DNA from: an uncultured Streptococcus sp. | Lineage (GTDB): Bacteria; Bacillota; Bacilli; Lactobacillales; Streptococcaceae | Length of the DNA: 13,112 nt | NCBI GenBank assembly: GCA_934215455.1 | Contig: CAKPZX010000042.1 | Span: forward strand, 1-13,112 | Direction of reading: 5' to 3' | Shown: piece after piece, positions 7,453 to 13,112 of the stretch | How positions within the stretch are numbered: the stretch's first letter is position 1 | Layout: every line of letters starts with the position of its first letter | Translations under genes and position numbers: made by a program | The notes under the pieces: model-generated | The model's database searches: none | What the model was told of the DNA's origin: nothing | What the model saw: the letters and a program-made list of their open reading frames with translations, nothing else

Positions 7453-8871
7453 ATGCGTAAACGTGAAAGTGTAGATTCGTGTACAACGATTCTAGTCGGA
7501 AAAAATGCTAGTTATGATGGTTCGACCATTGTAGCACGAACAGAGGATTCTCAAAATGGCGTTTTTACGCCCAAGAAATTGATCGTGGTTAAACCGGAAG
7601 ATCAACCGCGTCATTACAAGTCTGTTTTATCAACTTTTGAAATCGACTTGCCAGATAATCCAGTTCGCTATACAGCGGTTCCAGATGCCATTCCTAAAGA
7701 CGGGATCTGGGGAGAAGCCGGGATCAATGTTTATAATGTAGCTATGAGTGAGACAGAGACCATTACGACCAATAGCCGTGTGCTAGGGGCAGATCCTCTT
7801 GTAGAGAGTGGCATCGGTGAGGAAGACATGCTGACCTTGGTCTTGCCTTATGTCAAGACAGCCCGCGAAGGGGTCTTGCGTCTTGGGAAGATTTTAGAAG
7901 AGTATGGAACTTATGAATCCAACGGGATCGCCATTTCAGATGTGAATGAAATCTGGTGGTTGGAGACCATCGGAGGTCACCACTGGATGGCGCGCCGTGT
8001 CCCTGATGATGCCTATGTGACCAACCCCAACCAACTGGGAAGTGATTATTTTGAATTTGGCAATCCAGATGAGTTTCTTTGTGACCCGGATCTTGAAAAG
8101 TTTGTCACAGAGCACCATTTGATTTTAGATCAAGAAGGGAAAGGTTTTAATCCACGCTATGCCTTTGGTAGCCAAAAAGACAAGGACCGCCACTACAATA
8201 CACCGCGGGCTTGGGCCATCCAGCGTTTCCTCAATCCTGAAATCGAGCAGGATCCACGGAGCTTTGAGATTCCTTGGTGTCAAAAACCCTATCGCAAGGT
8301 GACGATTGAAGATGTCAAATATGTCTTGAGCAACCACTACCAAGACACTATCTATGATCCTTATGGGCCTGAAGGAGATCACGTGAGTCAACGGACCTTC
8401 CGGACGATCGGGATCAACCGGACCAGCCAGACAGCGATTCTGCAATTGCGTCCCAATAAACCACAAGAAACGACAGGCATCCAATGGATTTCTTATGGCT
8501 CCATGCCTTACAATACAGCCGTTCCTTTCTTTACCCAAGTGGATACGACGCCAGACTACTTTGCCAATACGACGGCTAAGGTAACAACGGATTCCTTCTA
8601 CTGGGCCAACCGGATTATTGCGGGACTGGCAGATCCTCACTATGCTCACCATGTTGGTGATTTGGACGATTACCAAGAAATGACAATGGCCTGGGGACAT
8701 GCGCGCATCAATAAAGTCGATCGTGCACTTGCAGCAGCTGAAACCGTTGATTTTGAGGCAGAAAACCAAGCTATGAGTGATCAAATCCAGGAAGCGACAG
8801 ATCAACTCTTGGACAAGATTTTGCTCGATGCTAGCAACCTCATGACCAATCACTTCTCCTTGAGTGATTAA
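7453..8871 (+). CDS. pepD: C69-family dipeptidase (PepD-like, Ntn hydrolase)
   Basis: A 472-residue dipeptidase of peptidase family C69 (U34), which cuts dipeptides in the cytoplasm and supports amino acid supply from imported peptides. The start of the mature domain is clear: DSCTTILVG then [15 protein letters not shown]10 is the expected N-terminal nucleophile, exposed by removal of a nine-residue propeptide. Other conserved stretches are [45 protein letters not shown] and the C-terminal [14 protein letters not shown]. Length fits the family. No signal peptide is present. GGGAGG lies 6 bases before the ATG. It is monocistronic by its own promoter, but no clear terminator follows, so transcripts may run into the glycine riboswitch region. 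Exact dipeptide preference cannot be read. Confidence 0.95.
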   Translation: MRKRESVDSCTTILVGKNASYDGSTIVARTEDSQNGVFTPKKLIVVKPEDQPRHYKSVLSTFEIDLPDNPVRYTAVPDAIPKDGIWGEAGINVYNVAMSETETITTNSRVLGADPLVESGIGEEDMLTLVLPYVKTAREGVLRLGKILEEYGTYESNGIAISDVNEIWWLETIGGHHWMARRVPDDAYVTNPNQLGSDYFEFGNPDEFLCDPDLEKFVTEHHLILDQEGKGFNPRYAFGSQKDKDRHYNTPRAWAIQRFLNPEIEQDPRSFEIPWCQKPYRKVTIEDVKYVLSNHYQDTIYDPYGPEGDHVSQRTFRTIGINRTSQTAILQLRPNKPQETTGIQWISYGSMPYNTAVPFFTQVDTTPDYFANTTAKVTTDSFYWANRIIAGLADPHYAHHVGDLDDYQEMTMAWGHARINKVDRALAAAETVDFEAENQAMSDQIQEATDQLLDKILLDASNLMTNHFSLSD

Positions 8872-8916
8872 AAAGCGTAAATTTTCAGGTTGCTTGCAAG
8901 ATGATTTCAGAAACGA

Positions 8917-8945
8917 TTGACAAACTTTTGAAAATCAATTAAAAT
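8917..8945 (+). promoter_or_regulatory. Promoter of the glycine-riboswitch transcript
   Basis: TTGACA (8917-8922), a 17-base spacer and TAAAAT (8940-8945). Predicted start is about 8952, just before the riboswitch fold. This is the best consensus promoter in the window. Confidence 0.85.
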
Positions 8946-8973
8946 AGAGAAAATTACATACGACCGAATGAAG

Positions 8974-9088
8974 TTTGCAGGAGCGCGAGTGACTGTGAAT
9001 GGACGGAACTCTGGAGAGACCAGAAATGGCACCGAAGGGGCAAGGTAGAGGATGCATCTACTCAAACTCTCAGGTAAAAGGACAGAGC
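8974..9088 (+). ncRNA. Glycine riboswitch, single aptamer with 5' ghost hairpin
   Basis: The conserved glycine aptamer core is plain: GGAGAGACC, CACCGAAGGGGCAA and AAACTCTCAGGTAAAAGGAC. P1 is CTCTG (9009-9013) with CAGAG (9083-9087). P2 is GAGAG (9014-9018) with CTCTC (9067-9071). A variable hairpin is GTAGA...TCTAC (9045-9061). The sequence resembles the second aptamer of tandem glycine riboswitches. A separate small hairpin, TTTGCAG (8974-8980) with CTGTGAA (8993-8999), takes the place of the first aptamer, fitting the singlet class with a 5' ghost aptamer. It lies directly upstream of an AGCS amino acid symporter gene. Confidence 0.93.
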
Positions 9089-9123
9089 GAAAGATAGGGA
9101 AAGCCCCTATTTTAAGCAGGACC

Positions 9124-9161
9124 AGAGTACATGTTTGACATGTGCTCTTTCTTTTTCTCTT
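9124..9161 (+). terminator. Riboswitch-controlled intrinsic terminator
   Basis: An 11-bp stem, AGAGTACATGT (9124-9134) with ACATGTGCTCT (9138-9148) and one G-T pair, is followed by a T-rich tract to 9161. Its 3' arm contains GCTCT (9144-9148), complementary to AGAGC at the 3' side of aptamer P1 (9084-9088). The two pairings could exclude each other, so bound glycine would favour termination. Confidence 0.8.
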
Positions 9162-9196
9162 TTCTGTCGAGCGGTCGATGAAAAAGGAGAAAGAAA

Positions 9197-10528
9197 ATGG
9201 ATCATGTATTGCAGTTTTTTCAGCAGCTCGATAATCTAGTGTGGGGCGCCCCACTTTTAGTGCTTTTAGTAGGGACAGGGATCTACCTGACCCTTCGCTT
9301 GGGTTTGCTTCAGATCCGCTACCTTCCAAAAGCTTTTCGCTTGATCTTTACAGAAGATGAGGGACACGGGGATATCTCGAGTTTCGGAGCCCTTGCGACA
9401 GCCCTAGCAGCTACTGTAGGGACGGGGAATATTGTAGGGGTAGCTACAGCGATTCAGACAGGTGGCCCAGGTGCCCTCTTTTGGATGTGGATGGCAGCCT
9501 TCTTTGGAATGGCGACCAAGTATGCAGAAGGGCTCTTAGCCATTCGTTATCGGACCAAGGATGACAACGGTCATATCTCAGGTGGTCCGATGTACTACAT
9601 TCTTCACGGGATGGGAGAGAAGTGGCGACCACTGGCTATTTTCTTTGCGGTTGCAGGAGTGCTGGTAGCCCTCTTTGGGATCGGAACCATGACCCAGGTT
9701 AATTCCATTACGGGATCCCTTCAAGCCAGTTTTGGAACAGCTCCAGAAGTGGCTAGTGTAGTAATTGCTCTGGTGGTTTCAACCATCATCTTTGGAGGGA
9801 TCCACTGGATTTCCAAAGTCTCTGAAAAAGTGGTTCCTTTTATGGCTGCTGCCTATATCTTTGCGACTGTCACGATCATTGCCTTACATCTGGACCAATT
9901 GCTTCCAGCCTTAAAAGCAGTCTTTTCTGGTGCTTTTACAGGAACTGCAGCCATGGGAGGTTTTGCAGGAGCAACGGTTAAAATGGCTATCCAAAAAGGG
10001 GTGGCGCGTGGAGTTTTCTCCAATGAATCTGGTCTCGGATCTGCACCCATTGCAGCAGCGGCGGCGAAGACCAATGAGCCAGTCGAGCAGGGATTGATCT
10101 CCATGACAGGAACCTTTATTGATACCATTATCATCTGTAGTTTGACAGGACTTTCGTTATTGGTTTCAGGTGAGTGGATGGCTAAGGGCAGCACTAGTAC
10201 CTTGACTCAGGATACGTTTACAGGTGTCTTTGGCCCAGTCGGTGGCATCATTCTAACGCTATGCTTGGTGCTTTTTGCGACCACGACTATTCTTGGATGG
10301 TCTTATTACGGAGAGCGGTGTTTTGAATTCCTATTTGGTGTTAAACATATCAACCTCTATCGGACCTTCTTTGTTTTTATGGTTGGACTGGGAGGCTTCC
10401 TTAAGCTGGATCTGGTCTGGGTGATTGCGGATATTGTGAATGGGCTGATGGCTTTGCCTAACCTGATAGCTCTTTTAGCTCTCTCCCCTGTCATCATCAA
10501 AGAAAGCAAACAATACTTTAAGAAATAA
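9197..10528 (+). CDS. Alanine/glycine:cation symporter family protein (AGCS)
   Basis: A 443-residue polytopic membrane transporter that couples uptake of small amino acids (alanine, glycine) to Na+ or H+. Family hallmarks are GTGNIVGVATAIQTGGPGA (from residue 75) running into LFWMWMAAFFGMATKYAE (94-111), then GGPMYYI, and GVFSNESGLGSAPIAAAAA in the middle. Hydrophobicity suggests about 10-11 membrane spans. Length fits the AGCS family. ATG 9197 follows AAAGGAG (9183-9189) by 7 bases. The glycine riboswitch just upstream makes glycine, or glycine plus alanine, the likely substrate. In Streptococcus pyogenes a glycine riboswitch is known to repress a gene of this family. The gene ends in a bidirectional terminator facing sstT. 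Confidence 0.95.
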   Translation: MDHVLQFFQQLDNLVWGAPLLVLLVGTGIYLTLRLGLLQIRYLPKAFRLIFTEDEGHGDISSFGALATALAATVGTGNIVGVATAIQTGGPGALFWMWMAAFFGMATKYAEGLLAIRYRTKDDNGHISGGPMYYILHGMGEKWRPLAIFFAVAGVLVALFGIGTMTQVNSITGSLQASFGTAPEVASVVIALVVSTIIFGGIHWISKVSEKVVPFMAAAYIFATVTIIALHLDQLLPALKAVFSGAFTGTAAMGGFAGATVKMAIQKGVARGVFSNESGLGSAPIAAAAAKTNEPVEQGLISMTGTFIDTIIICSLTGLSLLVSGEWMAKGSTSTLTQDTFTGVFGPVGGIILTLCLVLFATTTILGWSYYGERCFEFLFGVKHINLYRTFFVFMVGLGGFLKLDLVWVIADIVNGLMALPNLIALLALSPVIIKESKQYFKK

Positions 10529-10560
10529 GAAAACCCAGATCGCGAGATCTGGGTTTTCTT
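10527..10560. terminator. Bidirectional terminator between the convergent symporter and sstT genes
   Basis: A perfect 15-bp inverted repeat (10527-10541 with 10546-10560) with a GCGA tetraloop of GNRA type. The outer stem is A-rich on the left and T-rich on the right, so it works for both convergent genes. It overlaps the symporter stop codon by two bases. Confidence 0.93.
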
Positions 10561-10581
10561 GTCTATTTGAGATCGGATCAT

Positions 10582-11799
10582 TTAATAGCGTTTTTCTTTT
10601 GGCCAGCTACTCATTTCGGCGATGGCGGTGAAGAGCACATCTGTCGAAGAGTTGAGGGCTGTTTCGCAAGAGTCTTGGATGACCCCGATGATAAAGCCGA
10701 CGCTGACGACTTGCATGGCCAAATCATTGGTGATGCCAAAGAGGCTACAAGCAACAGGGATGAGAAGGAGAGATCCTCCTGCAACTCCAGATGCGCCACA
10801 AGCAGAGATAGCCGCTACCACACTCAGAATGAGCGCCGTTCCAAAGTCAACCTGAATCCCTAAAGTATTGGCTGCTGCAAGGGTTAAGGTATTGATGGTG
10901 ACCGCTGCACCTGCCATGTTAATGGTAGATCCAAGAGGGATAGAAACAGAGTAGGTATCTGGATTGAGACCCAGCTCTTCACAGAGACGCATATTGACAG
11001 GGATGTTGGCTGCAGAACTTCTGGTGAAGAAGGCTGTTACCCCACTGACACGGAGGCATTTAAAAACAAGGGGATAGGGATTCTTACGAATCATGAAAAA
11101 GACGATCAATGGATTGATGACCAGGGCTACAAATGCCATGGTACCAACCAAAACAAGTAAGAGAATCCCGTAGTTACTAAGGGCGCTGAGTCCTTGGCCA
11201 GCGATGGTCGTGAAGACCAAGCCTAAGATCCCAAATGGAGCTAGGTTGATAATCCACTCAACGATTTTTGAAGTGATGTCTGCTAGGGTTTGTAGGAGGT
11301 CTTTACTATGTTCACTCGCCTCTCTCATGGCAATCCCAAAGACGGTTGCCCAAGAAAGGATCCCAATGTAGTTGGCTTGCTGCAAGGCGTTGACAGGGTT
11401 GTCGACGATCTTGAGCAAGAGGTTACTAATCACTTCGCCAATCCCGTTTGGAGAGGATCCTTCAGCAGCCTTTCCAGTCAGGGTAATGGTGATCGGGAAG
11501 ATGTAATTGACCAAAACAGCGACGAAGGCAGCAGCAAAGGTTCCTAGGAGATAGAGGACGATAACCTTTTTCATATTGGTCTCTGTCCCTTTTTGGTGTT
11601 GGGAGAGAGCATTTGCGACGAGCGCAAAGACCAGAAGAGGTGCGATCGCACGGAGCCCTCCAACAAAGAACTGACCTAAGAGTCCAATACCAGTTGCTTT
11701 CGGAAAGATAAGTGCTAGGATGACTCCAAGTACAATCCCGATTGCGATCCTTTTCATAAGGTTGGTTTTATTCCAAGTGGTAATCAGTCGATGAATCAT
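10582..11799 (-). CDS. sstT: Serine/threonine:Na+ symporter SstT (DAACS family)
   Basis: A 405-residue membrane transporter of the dicarboxylate/amino acid:cation symporter fold that imports serine and threonine with Na+. Visible family features are the serine-containing hairpin 1 tip [11 protein letters not shown] (260-270), the TM7 motif NMAGAAV (294-300, in place of NMDGT of glutamate carriers), hairpin 2 GASGVAGGS (335-343) and TM8 with D376 and N383 ([12 protein letters not shown]). About eight spans plus two re-entrant hairpins are expected. I chose ATG at 11799 because a full AAGGAGG lies 6 bases upstream. A longer frame to 11871 would add 24 residues across the promoter and is rejected. 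It is monocistronic, convergent with the AGCS gene and divergent from the MscS gene. Confidence 0.95.
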   Translation of the reverse strand: MIHRLITTWNKTNLMKRIAIGIVLGVILALIFPKATGIGLLGQFFVGGLRAIAPLLVFALVANALSQHQKGTETNMKKVIVLYLLGTFAAAFVAVLVNYIFPITITLTGKAAEGSSPNGIGEVISNLLLKIVDNPVNALQQANYIGILSWATVFGIAMREASEHSKDLLQTLADITSKIVEWIINLAPFGILGLVFTTIAGQGLSALSNYGILLLVLVGTMAFVALVINPLIVFFMIRKNPYPLVFKCLRVSGVTAFFTRSSAANIPVNMRLCEELGLNPDTYSVSIPLGSTINMAGAAVTINTLTLAAANTLGIQVDFGTALILSVVAAISACGASGVAGGSLLLIPVACSLFGITNDLAMQVVSVGFIIGVIQDSCETALNSSTDVLFTAIAEMSSWPKEKRY

Positions 11800-11830
11800 G
11801 CAAGACCTCCTTAAAAAATAATTAAGGAAT

Positions 11831-11859
11831 ATTATACGATAGTTAGGGGGGAAAAGCAA
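11831..11859 (-). promoter_or_regulatory. sstT promoter
   Basis: On the minus strand TTGCTT (11859 to 11854), a 17-base spacer and TATAAT (11836 to 11831). Predicted start is about 11824, giving a leader of about 25 bases containing AAGGAGG. Confidence 0.7.
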
Positions 11860-11895
11860 TGAAATTTCCAAAAAATAGCCTTATTTCCGAATATT

Positions 11896-11904
11896 TGATA
11901 TAAT
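11896..11904 (+). promoter_or_regulatory. Promoter of the MscS-type channel gene (extended -10)
   Basis: TGA-TATAAT is an extended -10 without a clear -35. Predicted start is about 11911, about 26 bases before the ATG. It diverges from the sstT promoter. Confidence 0.7.
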
Positions 11905-11936
11905 CATACTATTCTTTGCTAGAAAGGCCCGAATAA

Positions 11937-12785
11937 ATGAGTCAAGCTTTCCAACGTTATTTCAGTAAAATAGACTGGACAAATATTTTTGATGATCTGA
12001 TATCAAAATGTATCTCTCTGATTTTTGTCTTTCTTTTATTTTTTATCGCTAAAAAGGTCATCCATAGTCTGGTGAAGCGGATATTAACCCCTTCCTTTAA
12101 GTATACGGTGCAGGATGAAGCCCGTAAAAATACGATTCTCCGTTTGGTTGAGAGCCTCTTAAACTATTGTTTGTATTTCATCTTGATCTACTGGATCTTG
12201 TCAATTCTGGGTCTTCCAGTCTCTAGTCTCTTAGCTGGTGCTGGGATTGCTGGGGTAGCGATTGGGATGGGAGCCCAAGGTTTTCTTTCCGATTTGGTCA
12301 ATGGTTTCTTCATCCTTTTAGAACGCCAGTTGGACGTGGGAGACAATGTTCGTCTCACGAATGGATCTATCAATATTGCCGGAATCGTCAGCAGTGTCGG
12401 AATTCGGACGACCCAGGTGCGGGACTTTGATGGGACTCTCCACTTTGTTCCGAATCGCAACATCACTGTCGTCAGCAATCTCTCTCGTGGCGATATGCGC
12501 GTGCTGATCGATATTCCGCTAGATGCAAATACCGATCTCGACAAGATCTATCAGGTGATTGCTCAGGTCAACCAGTCTCAACAAGACAAACACCCAGAAG
12601 TGTTGACAGGTCCTACGATTTTAGGCCCACAGATCGAAAAAAATGGTCGTTATTCCTTCCGCATCGCGATGACTGCGCAAAATGGAACCCAGACGACTGT
12701 CTATCATACCTACTATAAACTCTACCATGATGCCTTGATGGAAGCAGGGATTAGCCTACCGACAGGAAAGAACGGGATCATGTAA
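11937..12785 (+). CDS. Small-conductance mechanosensitive channel, MscS family
   Basis: A 282-residue MscS-type channel that opens under membrane tension to release solutes on osmotic downshock. Three spans are visible, at about residues 21-40, 70-92 and 95-130. The last is the pore-lining TM3, with the Gly/Ala packing pattern AGAGIAGVAIGMGAQGFLSD. The beta domain (ERQLDVGDNVRL then GIVSSVGIRTTQVRDFDG, with VPNRNI) and a C-terminal alpha/beta domain follow. Length matches the three-TM E. coli MscS size class. The ribosome site AGAAAGG (11921-11927) is weak and 9 bases from ATG 11937. It is monocistronic, and repeat copy 2 follows its stop by 38 bases. The family is certain; conductance class is inferred from size. 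Confidence 0.94.
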   Translation: MSQAFQRYFSKIDWTNIFDDLISKCISLIFVFLLFFIAKKVIHSLVKRILTPSFKYTVQDEARKNTILRLVESLLNYCLYFILIYWILSILGLPVSSLLAGAGIAGVAIGMGAQGFLSDLVNGFFILLERQLDVGDNVRLTNGSINIAGIVSSVGIRTTQVRDFDGTLHFVPNRNITVVSNLSRGDMRVLIDIPLDANTDLDKIYQVIAQVNQSQQDKHPEVLTGPTILGPQIEKNGRYSFRIAMTAQNGTQTTVYHTYYKLYHDALMEAGISLPTGKNGIM

Positions 12786-12823
12786 TAAGAGAAGCTCAGA
12801 AATTAGAATGTAGACAAGGTCCT

Positions 12824-12964
12824 CTTAGAAACTTTCCTTAGGTGAGAACGGACGTCAGCGAACTTCGATGAAGTTCCATGACTTAGTTTTGAGCCTAAGG
12901 TCTCAAAACTCCCGAGTGCCTGAAACGATATTGTTTCAGGCACTTTTCTCACAGCGGAAAGTTT
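12824..12964 (+). repeat. 141-base structured repeat, copy 2
   Basis: Same orientation as copy 1, offset exactly 5763 bases, nine substitutions and no indels. All stems are kept. In hairpin 3 the A-T pair of copy 1 (7156/7177) is C-G here (12919/12940). In hairpin 1 the T-G pair (7103/7107) is C-G here (12866/12870). The other changes fall in loops or unpaired positions. The outer arm is one base shorter because C7202 is replaced by A12965. It starts 38 bases after the MscS-family gene stop, a placement like that of copy 1 after mutS2. Confidence 0.85.
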
Positions 12965-13030
12965 AAGTAGACGATTGATAATTCTATCGAATAAATTAAT
13001 TTATGAACCAATTTTTTATATTTTTTAACA

Positions 13031-13064
13031 CAAAAAAGAGGCTGGGGCAAAAGTCCTAGCCTCT
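13031..13064 (-). terminator. Intrinsic terminator for a minus-strand gene beyond the window
   Basis: A 12-bp stem (13037-13048 with 13053-13064, two G-T pairs) with an AAAA loop on the plus strand. On the minus strand it is followed by six T residues, the complement of the A-run at 13032-13037. It would end a leftward transcript coming from the right of the window. It shares its GAGGCTGGG core with the hairpin at 2009-2036. Confidence 0.8.
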
Positions 13065-13112
13065 CAATTATTTTTGGATTGTCGAGCAAGACGCAGTGGT
13101 TGAGTGGGCTCT

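Larger units (their letters stand above)
8872..9196 (+). other. 325-base leader region carrying the glycine riboswitch
   Basis: No protein gene is supported. From left to right it holds the promoter (8917-8945), a 5' ghost hairpin, a single glycine aptamer, a linker hairpin (9091-9113), a terminator (9124-9161) and the symporter ribosome site AAAGGAG (9183-9189). Confidence 0.9.
12786..13112. other. Intergenic region to the right edge
   Basis: No gene is supported in these 327 bases. They hold repeat copy 2, an AT-rich stretch (12965-13030), a minus-strand terminator (13031-13064) and 48 bases to the edge with no recognised feature. Those last bases may belong to a longer streptococcal intergenic repeat or a minus-strand transcript end. 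Confidence 0.75.

Noticed and set aside
8125..8853. 242-codon minus-strand open frame opposite the dipeptidase gene
   Set aside because: The plus strand encodes a well-conserved C69 dipeptidase across the whole stretch. The antisense product has no recognisable domain, no ribosome site and no promoter, so it is a by-product of codon use.
8907..9329. 140-codon minus-strand open frame across the riboswitch
   Set aside because: It runs antisense through the glycine aptamer, terminator and symporter start. Those conserved features explain the sequence.
11800..11871. N-terminal extension of SstT by 24 residues
   Set aside because: The extension would cross the sstT promoter -10 box and lacks a ribosome site, whereas ATG 11799 has AAGGAGG at ideal spacing.
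7061..12964. The paired 141-base repeats as borders of a composite transposon or integrated island
   Set aside because: They are direct rather than inverted, enclose ordinary streptococcal housekeeping genes, and no transposase or integrase lies between them.

Overview
This looks like chromosomal core DNA from a viridans-group Streptococcus (mitis / sanguinis / parasanguinis type). The reasons are the gene contents and order, close protein resemblance to streptococcal families, low-to-moderate GC, extended -10 promoters (TGnTATAAT), strong AAGGAG-type ribosome sites, and the GAGGCTGGG hairpin terminators common in streptococci. Species cannot be fixed from the window. No insertion sequence, phage gene, CRISPR array, tRNA or rRNA was seen.

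Layout. (1) Positions 1-3606, minus strand: rnhC, lepB and recD2 (recD2 runs off the left edge), probably one transcript started by an extended -10 promoter that sits so close to rnhC that the mRNA may be leaderless. (2) Positions 3697-7011, plus strand: a divergent promoter drives zapA, cvpA and mutS2. Between cvpA and mutS2 is an 18-codon ORF with its own Shine-Dalgarno; it runs right through an intrinsic-terminator hairpin and stops inside the mutS2 ribosome site. (3) Positions 7012-7452: a 441-base intergenic region with a 141-base structured repeat and a strong terminator. (4) Positions 7453-8871: a C69-family dipeptidase. (5) Positions 8917-10528: a complete glycine-riboswitch leader (promoter, ghost hairpin, aptamer, terminator) in front of an alanine/glycine:cation symporter. 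(6) Positions 10527-11799: a perfect 15-bp bidirectional terminator, then sstT on the minus strand. (7) Positions 11899-12785: a divergent MscS-type channel gene. (8) Positions 12786-13112: a second copy of the 141-base repeat and a terminator for a minus-strand gene outside the window.

How it fits together. The left half is genome upkeep and cell growth: RNase HIII removes RNA from DNA, RecD2 is a repair helicase, MutS2 acts on recombination or collided ribosomes, signal peptidase I serves secretion, and ZapA supports the FtsZ ring. The right half is amino acid supply and osmotic protection: a dipeptidase, a glycine-sensing importer, a Ser/Thr importer and a mechanosensitive channel.

The most interesting items are the 141-base repeat and the cvpA-mutS2 leader ORF. 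The repeat occurs twice, same strand, 9 mismatches with no indels, and folds into a closed three-hairpin structure with a compensatory base-pair change and a possible 7-bp pseudoknot. The leader ORF suggests translation-controlled transcription into mutS2. Neither was recognised as a named family, and neither could be searched here.
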